From Acidobacteriota bacterium (lineage in GTDB: Bacteria; Acidobacteriota; Terriglobia; Acidiferrales; UBA7541), in contig JAJYLB010000006.1 in assembly GCA_021788095.1 (NCBI GenBank), positions 49,848 to 113,847 on the forward strand: a stretch of DNA of 64,000 nucleotides. The letters run 5' to 3'. The position numbers were made by a program, and so were the translations under genes. Below the pieces are notes generated by a model, which was given only the letters and a program-made list of their open reading frames with translations, was not told the origin of the DNA and ran no database searches. Of the stretch, positions 8,653 through 17,843 are shown in pieces; position 1 is the first letter of the stretch; the number at the start of each line of letters is the position of its first letter.

Positions 8653-9870
8653 TCAGCGCAGGGGAACCAGGCGCGCGCCGGCTTGGTTGTTGCCTTGATC
8701 GTCGAAGGAGATCGCGCCTGAAGCTCCCTCGAGTGCGCGCACGCTCGCGATTTGGTCGCGGACGCGGGCGCGATTCGGTCCCGCGGCGCGCACGGCGCGC
8801 GCGATCAGGCGAACCGCATCGTAAGCCTCGGCCGCTACGGCGCTCGGGAACGTTCCCGTCGCTGCCTGGTAGCGCCGAACGAAGCTGGCGCGCCACGCCG
8901 CTGCTGTCCCGCCGGGCTCAACGGTAGAGGCAGCCGTATTCGCCTTCGGTCCATTTTCCTGCGCGAGGGACCCCGGAAACTCGATTCCCGAACTGGCTTG
9001 TGCGCTCTCCTGGGAGAGATAGACGGGGATGCTGTCTCCCGCCTGGCGAATCGCGCGCACAAGCTGGCCGGTAATTTGTGGCCGCGCCCAGAAGACCACG
9101 GCCTGTGCGGACGTTTTCCGAATCAGCGCCAGCAACGCTCCCGCCGCTGGCGGCTCGGGCCCGGCGACGAAGGGAATGGGCGCGGGAGCGCCTGCCTGAC
9201 GAGCGGCTTTCTCGAATTCCGCCGCGCCCAGCCGTCCGTCATGATCGCTCTCGGCGACCAGGATGACTCGGCTGAATTTGCGCCGGAGATAGATATCCCG
9301 CGCGATCGCGTGCGCCGCGACCGTGTCGCTCGGTCCCAGGCGAAAGATCCAAGGCAGATTGATTTCCGTTGTGGTTGGATCGGTGGAAAGAGTCAGAACC
9401 GGCACGCCAATCTTGTTGCCGATTTGCTCGCTCAGGTGCGCCGACACCGCATCGGCGCTGGTCACCACCGCGATAGCATTCTCCTCCACAACCAAGTGGA
9501 TGATTTCATCGCCGAAGGTTCCCCAAGGAGGAACGCTTTCGTCGGCCGTAGCGAGAGCCAAGCGGAGACCGCCGGGGAGCGGTTTGGCGGATTCATCCTT
9601 TAGTGCCATCCCCGCCGCGGTAAGGATCGCTTCGCCGTCCGCTCGCTGCGGCCCATGGAGCGGAGCCAAAACGCCGATACGCAGCACCGGACCCGGCAAA
9701 TCGAAAGCCGCTTCCCTGCCCGGCCCCGCATACCTTGCGCCCTTCTCGGCAAGCGAGGCGTAGGGCGCGGGGGAGTGTTGCGCCTGCCCGCGCGCGAGGC
9801 CGGCCATCCCGGCGATGGCCAGCACGCTCGTTAAGGGAAGAAGCCGTCGGGAAAATGTGCCGCGTAGCAA
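8653..9870 (-). CDS. ABC-type substrate-binding protein (branched-chain amino-acid type, Peripla_BP_6), orphan
   Basis: About 405 residues with a signal peptide (basic start, hydrophobic SVLAIAGMAGLA, cleavage near ARGQA). The two lobes follow: VLRIGVLAPLHG opens lobe 1, and VVTSADAVSAHLSEQIGNKI with PWIFRLGPSDTVAAHAIA is typical of Leu/Ile/Val-like receptors. The most likely start is the TTG at 9868-9870, with AAAGGA upstream; the frame itself extends to 9915. No permease or ATPase genes are nearby, so it may deliver ligand to a transporter elsewhere or act as a sensor. It is the last gene of the minus-strand redox series, separated by 225 bp from the other binding protein. Confidence 0.85.
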   Translation of the reverse strand: MLRGTFSRRLLPLTSVLAIAGMAGLARGQAQHSPAPYASLAEKGARYAGPGREAAFDLPGPVLRIGVLAPLHGPQRADGEAILTAAGMALKDESAKPLPGGLRLALATADESVPPWGTFGDEIIHLVVEENAIAVVTSADAVSAHLSEQIGNKIGVPVLTLSTDPTTTEINLPWIFRLGPSDTVAAHAIARDIYLRRKFSRVILVAESDHDGRLGAAEFEKAARQAGAPAPIPFVAGPEPPAAGALLALIRKTSAQAVVFWARPQITGQLVRAIRQAGDSIPVYLSQESAQASSGIEFPGSLAQENGPKANTAASTVEPGGTAAAWRASFVRRYQAATGTFPSAVAAEAYDAVRLIARAVRAAGPNRARVRDQIASVRALEGASGAISFDDQGNNQAGARLVPLR

Positions 9871-10095
9871 AATTATCCTTTCGCGTTTCGCCGCCCCGGT
9901 AGCACAGGCTCCCAAACCATCGGGACCTGCCTGGGCCAGGTTCGGTGAGGTCTCGGCGAAAGCGCACAGCCAGGAATGGCTGTGCTACCAAAAGCCCTCG
10001 GTGCGCCTCCCAGCCGTCGGCTACGACCACCCTCGGGTACCATCCGGTCCTTGCAAATCTTCGCGACCTCGGAACCTGAGCGGCGGGTTCGTTCC

Positions 10096-11439
10096 TCACT
10101 TCATGAAAGCCGGCTCCTTGCCTTTCCAGTCCGTTCGCCGCTCAGGCCAGTAGACGAAATGGCCGTCTTTCACCGTGGCGAAGGTGACGGGCGCGATGTT
10201 GTTGAGCGTGTAGTCGAAGAAGGCGGTCCCACTCACCCCTTCGTACCGCTTCATCTCGTATCCGCGCAAGGCGTCCATGATTCGCGCGCGATTGAGGCCT
10301 GCCTGGCGTATCGCCGCGATCAGGATGTTCATACCGTCATAGGCGTAGCTCGCGTAGGCGTCGGGCTCGGTGTGGAAACGCGCCACGTAATGCCGGCGAA
10401 ACGCCTGCCAGCGGGGATCGCTGCGGTCGGGATCCATGGCCGCGATCGCTACGAACCCGTTGGCGGCCGGCCCGGCGATTTTCAGCATCTCGGGGTAGAC
10501 CACGCGGCTGCCGCCAAAAACCGGTTGTCGCATCCCCATGGCGCGCATCTGCTTCAAAATCCTGCCAGCTTCCCCGGCATCACCCCAAATGACCAGGCCG
10601 TCGAGACCCAGCGTTTTAAGCGTATCGAGTTGCAGGGAAAAGTCCGTCGCTCCCGGTGCGTACTTTTCCATCACTACCGGTGGAAACCCCATGCGCCTCG
10701 CGGCGTTGAAAAATTCCTCGGTGCCCCGGCGGCCGTAGCGGTTGGTGGTGCGCAGGATGCCGACGTGCCGGAGCTTCCTCTGATTGAAGATGTAGTCGGC
10801 CAGGGCATAGCCTTGCTGGCGATCGTCGGGGAAGTTGTGCAGCAGCCACTGTATCCGCGTCTCCGTCACCGTGGGATCGTTGGTGGCCGTATCGACGATC
10901 GGCAGCTCGATTTTCAATGCGGCGCGCAACTCGATGTGGGTGGAAGCCGAGTCCACCGAGCCCAGCATGCCCCAGGCGTGCTGGTCGTACCGCATGCGCA
11001 CAATCTCCATCGACGAGGCGCCCCAGAGCGGCAGATCGTCGTGAATCTCGAGCGCGAAGGGCTTCCCGCGGTATCCGCCGCCGGCGTTGGCCTCGGCAAT
11101 CGCCAGTTGCGCGCCGTGAAGCATCGGAATGCCGTACTGCGAATCGGGATTGTCCGCATCGAGCGGGCCCAGGAACCCGATATTGATGGCGCGCAAGCTG
11201 CTCAATAGGGGGTCGGGCTCGAGGCGCGCGGAGCCATCGTACGCCATCGTATTCGGCTGGACGTACCACTCGTAATACGGCTTCCGGAATCGGCCGTAGG
11301 GCACCGCCGCTTTCGGCATGTTCGCGTAAGGCATCGCCACAGGCGGCGCGCTGGCGCCCTTTTGCGGCGGGGCGGTTTGCGACCATGCCGGCGAGGCCAG
11401 CAGAAAAAGCGCGATTGTCGCGGCACTTGCTCCTCTCAT
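10096..11439 (-). CDS. second orphan ABC-type substrate-binding protein (Peripla_BP_6)
   Basis: 447 residues with a classic signal peptide (MRGASAATIALFLLASPAWSQ). A roughly 70-residue N-terminal extension precedes the binding fold (INIGFLGPLDADNPDSQ, GMLGSVDSASTHIELRAAL). In lobe 2, DGLVIWGDAGEAGRILKQMR and YASYAYDGMNILIAAIRQAG are typical of the family. The start at 11437-11439 is chosen because the signal peptide begins there. It shares the fold but little sequence with the 8653 gene. No transporter subunits adjoin it. It lies 26 bp after the DAHP synthase and is probably co-transcribed with it. Confidence 0.87.
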   Translation of the reverse strand: MRGASAATIALFLLASPAWSQTAPPQKGASAPPVAMPYANMPKAAVPYGRFRKPYYEWYVQPNTMAYDGSARLEPDPLLSSLRAINIGFLGPLDADNPDSQYGIPMLHGAQLAIAEANAGGGYRGKPFALEIHDDLPLWGASSMEIVRMRYDQHAWGMLGSVDSASTHIELRAALKIELPIVDTATNDPTVTETRIQWLLHNFPDDRQQGYALADYIFNQRKLRHVGILRTTNRYGRRGTEEFFNAARRMGFPPVVMEKYAPGATDFSLQLDTLKTLGLDGLVIWGDAGEAGRILKQMRAMGMRQPVFGGSRVVYPEMLKIAGPAANGFVAIAAMDPDRSDPRWQAFRRHYVARFHTEPDAYASYAYDGMNILIAAIRQAGLNRARIMDALRGYEMKRYEGVSGTAFFDYTLNNIAPVTFATVKDGHFVYWPERRTDWKGKEPAFMK

Positions 11440-11465
11440 CGCCTGTTCTCTCCCTTCACCGCCCC

Positions 11466-12371
11466 TTACCGAGCCGAAAGCGCCAGGGTCACTTTCCCTG
11501 CCACGGTTTCCTCCCGGTGCCTCACAAACCGGATGATTCGCCGGAGCGTCTGCGGATCGATCGCCTGTTCCGCATCGCACCGCGGGCACGTCCCGCTCGC
11601 GCAGGTTTCCGCCACCTCGAGAATCAAGCCGTCGCTGCCGAATTCCATGGCGCCGCGGCTCGCCAGCTCCACCATCGAGCGGACTCCCGTGCCGTGGCTG
11701 GGATCGACGATCACCGGGAGAAAGGTGAGTTCATGGACCGCCGGGATCACATTCAGGTCCAAGGAAAACCGCGCGTACTCGCCCGAAGGAAACGCCCTGA
11801 TTCCCCGTTCGCAGAGAACGATATCGAGGTTCCCTTCCTTGGCGATGTACTCCGCCGCGCCCAGCCACTCGCACAGGCTCGCCGCCATGCCCCGCTTCAG
11901 CAGCACCGGTTTGCCCGATCGCCCGGCTTCGACCAGCAGCGGATAATTCTGCATGCTCCGCGAGCCGATCTGCAGCATGTCGGCGTAGAGGGCCACCTGC
12001 TCCACCAGCCGGACGTCGATCACCTCCGTCACCACCGGCAATCCCGTTTCGTCCCCCACCGCGCGCAGAATCTTCAGACCTTCGATTCCCAATCCCTGGA
12101 AATCATGCGGCGAGGTCCGCGGCTTGAACGCGCCGCCGCGCAGCATGTCCGCGCCGGCCTCCTTGGCGATGCGCGCCAGATCGAGCGTCTGCTCTTCGTT
12201 TTCAACGGCGCAAGGCCCGGCAATCACCACGGCCAATCCGGCGCCGAATCGCGCGCCTTGCACTTCGACCACTTTGCGCCCCATGGTTCCGTACGCGGGG
12301 TTCGTCTGCCGGCAAAGCAGCGGGCAAATCCGCGGCAGATCATCCAGGGTCACTTTTCCGGCGATCTTCAT
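11466..12371 (-). CDS. aroF: 3-deoxy-7-phosphoheptulonate (DAHP) synthase, type I-beta
   Basis: 301 residues. The enzyme condenses phosphoenolpyruvate and erythrose 4-phosphate, the first shikimate step. The motifs are intact: IAGPCAVE with the metal-ligand Cys, LRGGAFKPRTSPHDFQG, QIGSRSMQNYPLL, LLKRG, CERGIR and VDPSHGTG. An N-terminal ferredoxin-like extension of about 45 residues is shorter than in some relatives. Near the C-terminus, between the metal-binding Glu (LEVAE) and Asp, lies a cysteine-rich CASGTCPRC (residues 257-265), apparently three residues longer than the usual loop. The gene is embedded in a series of secreted redox proteins, not with other shikimate genes, so a specialised role is possible. 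KDO-8-P synthase is less likely given the motif set. Confidence 0.9.
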   Translation of the reverse strand: MKIAGKVTLDDLPRICPLLCRQTNPAYGTMGRKVVEVQGARFGAGLAVVIAGPCAVENEEQTLDLARIAKEAGADMLRGGAFKPRTSPHDFQGLGIEGLKILRAVGDETGLPVVTEVIDVRLVEQVALYADMLQIGSRSMQNYPLLVEAGRSGKPVLLKRGMAASLCEWLGAAEYIAKEGNLDIVLCERGIRAFPSGEYARFSLDLNVIPAVHELTFLPVIVDPSHGTGVRSMVELASRGAMEFGSDGLILEVAETCASGTCPRCDAEQAIDPQTLRRIIRFVRHREETVAGKVTLALSAR

Positions 12372-12407
12372 GGCTCGCCTCGCTTGGCGACGGCCTTGCC
12401 CGGCCGT

Positions 12408-12908
12408 TTACGGCCGCTCCTCGGTCTCGAATATGGCCATCGCTTCCATCTCGATCAGCAATTCCGGCCGGCAAAGTATGGCTTGAATGCCCGTCGACGC
12501 CGGCAGGGGATCGAGTCCCATTTGCTGGAAAAAGGCGGTGCGGATCTCGTTGAAGGCGGCGTAATCGCGCTCGATGTCGCGCAGGTAGCACGTAGTGCGC
12601 ACCACATCCTTCCACGACGCGCCTTCCGATTCGAGCAGAGCCGTGATATTCCGGTAGGCGCGCCAGGTTTGCGCGCGGAAGTCGCCCTCGTGCACGCTGC
12701 GCCCGTGCTCGTCCACGCTCGCCGTGCCCGAGATCAGCAGGATCGTTACGCCCTTGATATCGAGCCGCAGCCCGCGGGAAAACGACGACGGGCGCTGGTA
12801 GCAGTACGCTTCGTTCAAAGCCTGCGGCGCCTGAATGGCTTTCCGGGCCACCGGCCGGTGAGTTTCCTTGATCGTGAGGAGATCAGCGTCGTTTGGCGGC
12901 TGACTCAT
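12408..12908 (-). CDS. RidA/YjgF/UK114-family protein
   Basis: 166 residues. The RidA core runs from about residue 40 to the end: LLISGTASVDEHGRSVHEGDF, QTWRAYRNITALLESEGASW, and the C-terminal CRPELLIEMEAMAIF with the expected Arg and Glu positions. RidA proteins hydrolyse reactive enamine/imine intermediates. Relatives in biosynthetic clusters act on other substrates, including chorismate-type ones. The ATG at 12906-12908 has GGGAGGAAGGAA upstream and overlaps the 3' end of the preceding propeller gene by 26 bp, which indicates translational coupling. DAHP synthase follows after 36 bp. Confidence 0.88.
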   Translation of the reverse strand: MSQPPNDADLLTIKETHRPVARKAIQAPQALNEAYCYQRPSSFSRGLRLDIKGVTILLISGTASVDEHGRSVHEGDFRAQTWRAYRNITALLESEGASWKDVVRTTCYLRDIERDYAAFNEIRTAFFQQMGLDPLPASTGIQAILCRPELLIEMEAMAIFETEERP

Positions 12909-14067
12909 GATTTCCTTCCTCCCTTTCGGATTGGAGTATTCCGTGGCTCAGACCATCGGCCGTGGCCACCCAGATGTCCCGGCCTTCGAAAGCCACGTTC
13001 AAAATATAGTTGTGGGCCAGAGAGGTTGCCGTCTCGAGCCGCGTCTTCCTGCCGTGGGGACCCGTGATCAGAATCTCTCCGCGCTCCGCCTCTTTCGCCT
13101 TCGCCGCGTCGAGCGCGGCCCAATTCGCGGGGCGGTACGTCACCCAGGTATTCGTCTTGGTATCGAGTTCGCTTAGACCCTGCTGCGTCGCGGCCCACAC
13201 CATCTCGCCCCGCGACTGCACGCCGTTGATGAAGTTCGAAACCAAGCCGCTGTCTTTCGTGAGGTAGTTGTGCCAGTCCCGGCCGTCGTAGCCGCTGAGC
13301 CCGAAATACGTCCCCGCCCAGAACATTTTCGTCCCGGGGTTGTAGGCCACGCTGCTGACGATGTTGTGGATGAGACCCTGATTCCGGTACAAAACGATCT
13401 CCATCGACTCGTCGGGATCGGTGTACGGCCGCCAGTAGTGGCCGGCGAGGTCGTAAACCAGCACGCCCCCACCCCACAACCCGAAATACATTTTTCCTTC
13501 CCCGACGGCGATGGCGTAAGCCCAGGGCTCTTCGAAAGGCGAGTTCAGCTCGTTGTAAATCGTCCAGTCGCCCGTGTAGGTGTTCAGCCGGCTCACACCC
13601 GCTGCCGTCGCCGCCCAGACGTATCGCCCCTGGACTGCAACCGCATAGACCAAGTCATTGGCAAGGCCGCTGGAAAGATTCGTGTAGTTGGTGAACTGGC
13701 CACCCGAATACCGGCTTAGCCCGCCAAAAGTCGCTGCCCAAACGCTGCCGGTCTTGTGGTCCACGGCAACCGACATCACCACGCGGCCAGCCAACCCGTC
13801 GGCAGGGGTAAACACCTTGCGGATGCGGCCGTTCTCGATAAGCACGAGTCCGTGCGAGGTGCCCGCCCAAACGCGATTCCCGTCCACAGTTACACAATAG
13901 ACTTCTCCCGCGGGGAAGCCGTTCGCGGCCGTGTAATTGATCCAGTGTGTGTAGAGTGGCGGCGTATGCGCTGGTTTGGGCGCCGGAGCCTGTGCTTGGG
14001 CAACGGCAGCAGCCAGAACGGCCATCGCCGCCATGCGCCAGAACTGCGCCATCCACCGAGTCCTCAT
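12883..14067 (-). CDS. secreted two-component-regulator-type beta-propeller protein
   Basis: 394 residues with a signal peptide (WRMAAMAVLAAAVAQAQA). Repeats of the type 'G-NRVWAGTSHGL' (VWAGTSHGLVLI, VWAATFGGLSRY, VWAATAAGVSRL, FWAGTYFGLSGY, VWAATQQGLSEL, IWVATADGLSHG) form a propeller like the sensor part of hybrid two-component regulators. No membrane helix, kinase or DNA-binding domain follows, so this is a stand-alone periplasmic propeller. The ATG at 14065-14067 has GGGAGGAA upstream; a longer frame to 14136 lacks such support. It lies 65 bp after the diheme cytochrome gene and overlaps ridA. Confidence 0.82.
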   Translation of the reverse strand: MRTRWMAQFWRMAAMAVLAAAVAQAQAPAPKPAHTPPLYTHWINYTAANGFPAGEVYCVTVDGNRVWAGTSHGLVLIENGRIRKVFTPADGLAGRVVMSVAVDHKTGSVWAATFGGLSRYSGGQFTNYTNLSSGLANDLVYAVAVQGRYVWAATAAGVSRLNTYTGDWTIYNELNSPFEEPWAYAIAVGEGKMYFGLWGGGVLVYDLAGHYWRPYTDPDESMEIVLYRNQGLIHNIVSSVAYNPGTKMFWAGTYFGLSGYDGRDWHNYLTKDSGLVSNFINGVQSRGEMVWAATQQGLSELDTKTNTWVTYRPANWAALDAAKAKEAERGEILITGPHGRKTRLETATSLAHNYILNVAFEGRDIWVATADGLSHGILQSEREEGNHESAAKRR

Positions 14068-14132
14068 GGCTTCCTCCCCAGGTCCCGCGCATTCGAGTTG
14101 GCACGGCACAGGCCCACGATTCCCTTGCTCCT

Positions 14133-16121
14133 TCACATCGTCTTCAGAAACTCGATTAGGTCGTTGAGCTGCACTTTGTTCATGTCCGAGGTAACACCGT
14201 GTTTGTCGTCAGGGTTGTACTTCGTCCAGATTTCCTCGAGCGTCAGCGCCTCGCCGTTGTGCAGGTACGGCGGCCGCATGTAGATGCTATCGAGTTGAGG
14301 GATCTTGAAACCCTGGTTGGTATCCAGGCTCGTTGAAGTCCCCACGTTCACCACCACCCTGAGCGTGTAATGCGTCTGGGGTGGATGGCAGAAATAGCAG
14401 CGTTCATTTAGGGGAATCGTGCGCCCATCGTTCGTCTTATCCCGGAAGAAAATCTTCCGGCCCAGCTCCTGCCTCTCGTTGAGATTTCCACCGGGGCCGA
14501 CGTGCGGATTCGGCGGCAGCCGCAGCGATTGGACGAAGGAGACGAGATCGCGCACCTCCGTCGCGCCGAATCCCTGCGAGCGAAAGATGTACATCGCGGT
14601 GCGCGGGCCGTCCTGCGTGGCCAGGTTCGGATTCGCACCGTTCCACTTGTAAGGGGAGATGTCCTTGATCGCCAGCAGCGTTTTGTTCTCCACGACGTCC
14701 CGGCCCAGTTCCGGCGTTTCCAGGCTCCATGCCAGCCCGTTTTCAAACCCCTGATGCGGATGGCAGGTGGCGCAGGCGAGTTGTCCCTGGTTCGAGAACC
14801 GCGCATTGAAAAACAACTGCTGTCCCCGCCGCCGCGCCGTGATCGTTTCCCGCCCCGCCAGATCGATGGTCGAGGTTGCTTGGAGCGTTCGCAGGTCGAT
14901 CACCGTCACGCTGTCGTCCGTGCGATTGGCGATGTACGCGGTTCGGCCGTCTGGAGAGACCACTACCGCCACCGGCTCGCGGCCCGTGGGAATCCGGCGA
15001 ACCACAAATTTCCGCGCCGAATCCAGGCGATCGGCCAGAACGCCAGGATCGTTTGCCGGCACGCGGCTGAGCAGCCGGTTGAGCTTGGCCACATCGATGA
15101 CCGAGACAAGATTGGCGCCCGAAGCCGTGACCAGCGCCTCTCGCCCGTCGGGCGTCACCACCGCGCCGAAGTTGTCGGCATAATCGCGATCGACGTCGTC
15201 CAGCAGGATTTCCACTACGCGAGCCTTGCCGCCGGCACGCTTCGCCGGCTGCACCACCGCCATTCCGTGGCTGACGTACCAGTCCTGCCGGATCTGAATC
15301 AGCGGGATAAGGTTGTGCGGTTGGAGGAAGGGGATCAAAAAGTACCCGCCTTCGGCGGGAGGCACTTGCGCGATGCGCCGCAGTTCGATCGTTCCCGGGA
15401 CCATGACCCGGTCGACCACCTCCTGCTTCGCCGTGTCGATTACAGTCACTTCGGAGGTTGGGGGATCATCCGGCGGCGCCAGTTGCGCAAGAAGATTGGA
15501 AACGTACACCCGCTTTCCATCCTGCGAAAGAGCGACGTATTCGGGAAAGTGCCCCGCGCTCAGCCGCTTGACTTCCTTGCCCGAGGAGAGATCGATGATC
15601 GAGACGTCGTCGCCCAGAGTGTTCGCCGCATAGAGGAATTTTCCAGCACGATCGGTGGTGAGCCCCACCGGTCCCGATCCGACCCTAAGGGTTCGCACGG
15701 TCCGCAGGGTGGCGGTATCGATCTCCGAGACGGTGTCGCTCCACTCGTTCGAGACGTACAGCGTCTTTCCCCTTGGCGAGAGTGCGATTCCTTCCGGGCG
15801 CCGCCCAACCGGCACGCGTTCGACGACTTGCTGGGTCCGGGTGTCCACCACGAGCAGAGTGTCGGCGTTTTGGCACACGACGTAGAGCCACCGGCCATTC
15901 GGCGAAAGCTGGAGCGCGGAAGGATCGAGGTAGCGTGGGCTCGGCGCGCCGGAGTTCCCCGCTGCCGGCAGGGAAGCCTGCCCACGAGCCTTGGCGATCC
16001 CGTGCCCCACGCCCAGCGCCAGCACCAGGAACGCAGCCGAGAGCGACACTCGCCGCGGCAGCGTCGCCTCTCGCTTCCAGCGACTCCGGGTGCTTGCGCC
16101 GTTCGCCCAGCTCTCCTTCAT
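14133..16121 (-). CDS. YVTN beta-propeller fused to a diheme cytochrome c peroxidase/MauG-like domain
   Basis: 662 residues. A signal segment (about 25-46) is followed by a seven-bladed YVTN propeller (PNGRWLYVV, PRGKTLYVSNEWSDTVSEID, PDGRTAYIANRTDDSVTVID) to about residue 425. The C-terminal domain has two heme sites, CATCH (450-454) and CYFCH (575-579), and the MRPPYLHNGEALTLEEI segment typical of the diheme peroxidase/MauG family. It probably acts in the periplasm as a peroxidase or oxidase of a partner protein or cofactor. The start codon overlaps the stop of the UnbV gene by 4 bp (ATGA), so the two are coupled. Confidence 0.92.
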   Translation of the reverse strand: MKESWANGASTRSRWKREATLPRRVSLSAAFLVLALGVGHGIAKARGQASLPAAGNSGAPSPRYLDPSALQLSPNGRWLYVVCQNADTLLVVDTRTQQVVERVPVGRRPEGIALSPRGKTLYVSNEWSDTVSEIDTATLRTVRTLRVGSGPVGLTTDRAGKFLYAANTLGDDVSIIDLSSGKEVKRLSAGHFPEYVALSQDGKRVYVSNLLAQLAPPDDPPTSEVTVIDTAKQEVVDRVMVPGTIELRRIAQVPPAEGGYFLIPFLQPHNLIPLIQIRQDWYVSHGMAVVQPAKRAGGKARVVEILLDDVDRDYADNFGAVVTPDGREALVTASGANLVSVIDVAKLNRLLSRVPANDPGVLADRLDSARKFVVRRIPTGREPVAVVVSPDGRTAYIANRTDDSVTVIDLRTLQATSTIDLAGRETITARRRGQQLFFNARFSNQGQLACATCHPHQGFENGLAWSLETPELGRDVVENKTLLAIKDISPYKWNGANPNLATQDGPRTAMYIFRSQGFGATEVRDLVSFVQSLRLPPNPHVGPGGNLNERQELGRKIFFRDKTNDGRTIPLNERCYFCHPPQTHYTLRVVVNVGTSTSLDTNQGFKIPQLDSIYMRPPYLHNGEALTLEEIWTKYNPDDKHGVTSDMNKVQLNDLIEFLKTM

Positions 16122-17836
16122 TTCTCCTGGCCTTTTACCGGTTCTGCCGGGCCGCCCGCCACGGCGGGCTCTTTCACCGTCAATATCTGGTCCGCCGGAA
16201 TATGTTCGAGGGTCTGAACGGTTCCGCTGGGCCAGCGCACGATCAGCCGATCCACTTCTCCATGGCTGCCGAGACCGAAATGCGGCCGCGGATCGCTCTG
16301 CGAGAGATAACCGCTTCCCGACACGGCTTGAACGTATTGGTGCAAGTCGCCGGCAACCGCTTCCAAGCTGGCGCCGTAACCGTCGCGATTGCTCCGCGTG
16401 CCCGCCAGCTTCACCGTCAGCCAGTGGTTCCTGTGGCCCGCGGGCGGCGTATTGTGCAGCAAGACACCCGGCCCGCCCAGCGTGCTGATGAAGGCATCAA
16501 TGTAACCGTCGTTGTCGTAGTCGCCGAAGCACGCCGCTCGGCTCACCTGCTGCCGGTTGAAGAGACTGCCGGCTTGGTTCGAAACGTCCGCGAAGGTGCC
16601 GTCGCCGTTGTTGCGGAGCAAGGTGCTCTCCATCGGAATCAGCCAGGTCAACCCGCCGTTCACCAGGAAAAGGTCCAGCCAGCCGTCGTTATCGAAATCG
16701 AAGAAGCCGTCTCCCCAGGCCACGCGCTGCCCGCACACCGCCCCGATCCCCGATGGGTTCGTCATGTCGCGGAAGAAGAAGGAGCCAGCCTTCCCCGGGT
16801 TGTGAAGCAGGCGGTGATAGCGCGCATCGGAAACGAACAGATCCTGCCACCCGTCGTGATCGTAGTCGCCGAAGATCGGGCCCATGGCGCTGGTGGCTTC
16901 GCCATCCTGCCCGTAGCCGACGTTGGTTTCGAGCGCAACATTCGCAAAAGTCCCGTCGTGATTGTTGTGGAAAAGGTAGCTGGGCATGTTGTCGTTGGCC
17001 ACGTAGATGTCCGGCCATCCGTCGTTGTCGTAATCGGCTACCGTCACGCCCATCGCTCGCCCGGCGAGGAGCCCGATCCCGGATTCCTTCGAAACGTCGG
17101 TGAAGGTGCCGTCGCCGTTGTTATGCAGCAGGCGGTTGAACTCGGGTGCGTAGTCCAGCGGACCGGGGTAGTGGTCGCCCGAATAGAACTGGCGATACTG
17201 CGGGAGGAAATTCAGGTAGTTGCCCACGAAGAGGTCCAGACGCCCGTCGCGGTCGTAATCGAGAAACGCCGTGCCGATCCCGAAATAGGGATTGTCCGCG
17301 CGGGCGTCTGCGGTGACGTCCGTGAAGGTGCCGTTGCCGTTGTTGTGATAGAGGATCGCGAACTTGTAGCCCGTCACATAAAGGTCTTCGTAGCCGTCGT
17401 TATCGAAATCGCCCACCGCCACGCCCGTTCCCAGCCCTTTGCCGCCCACCCCGGCTTCCGCCGTGACGTCGGTGAACGTCCCATTGCCGTTGTTCCGATA
17501 GAGGTGATTGGTGGCGTCACGGCCGTCCGCCGCCGAGTGGTTCGTGATTCCCTCCACGTAACGGCCGTTGACCACGTAGAGATCGAGCAGACCGTCGTTG
17601 TTGTAGTCGAACCACGCGCAGCCGGATCCCGTCCCTTCCAGAATCGAACTCAGTTCCCGCTCGCCAAACGAATGGCGGAAGCGAATGCCGGATTTCTCCG
17701 TTACATCGAGGAATTGAGGAATCGGCGCTACCTGTGGGAGTGCCAAACCTGGCAGTCCGTTTCCCCAGCCACCGAGCGTCCACCACGCTCCGCCAGCCGC
17801 GCCCAGCGTCAGGAAACGTCGTCGGGAAATCCTCAT
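16118..17836 (-). CDS. Tat-exported FG-GAP/VCBS-repeat protein with C-terminal ASPIC/UnbV domain (CRTAC1 family)
   Basis: 572 residues. The N-terminus SRRRFLTLGAAGGAWW is a twin-arginine signal. Then come repeated calcium-binding FG-GAP blades (for example DYDNDGWPDIYVANDNMPSY, DFDNDGYEDLYVTGY), and a C-terminal ASPIC/UnbV domain (NHWLTVKLAGTRSNRDGYGA, GYLSQSDPRPHFGLG, IVRWPSGTVQTLEHIPADQ). Such proteins are secreted integrin-like propellers of mostly unknown function. Tat export fits folding, with calcium, before secretion. The gene begins 7 bp after the HzsA-like gene ends and overlaps the diheme gene by 4 bp. Confidence 0.93.
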   Translation of the reverse strand: MRISRRRFLTLGAAGGAWWTLGGWGNGLPGLALPQVAPIPQFLDVTEKSGIRFRHSFGERELSSILEGTGSGCAWFDYNNDGLLDLYVVNGRYVEGITNHSAADGRDATNHLYRNNGNGTFTDVTAEAGVGGKGLGTGVAVGDFDNDGYEDLYVTGYKFAILYHNNGNGTFTDVTADARADNPYFGIGTAFLDYDRDGRLDLFVGNYLNFLPQYRQFYSGDHYPGPLDYAPEFNRLLHNNGDGTFTDVSKESGIGLLAGRAMGVTVADYDNDGWPDIYVANDNMPSYLFHNNHDGTFANVALETNVGYGQDGEATSAMGPIFGDYDHDGWQDLFVSDARYHRLLHNPGKAGSFFFRDMTNPSGIGAVCGQRVAWGDGFFDFDNDGWLDLFLVNGGLTWLIPMESTLLRNNGDGTFADVSNQAGSLFNRQQVSRAACFGDYDNDGYIDAFISTLGGPGVLLHNTPPAGHRNHWLTVKLAGTRSNRDGYGASLEAVAGDLHQYVQAVSGSGYLSQSDPRPHFGLGSHGEVDRLIVRWPSGTVQTLEHIPADQILTVKEPAVAGGPAEPVKGQEK

Positions 17837-17843
17837 GTGCCCC

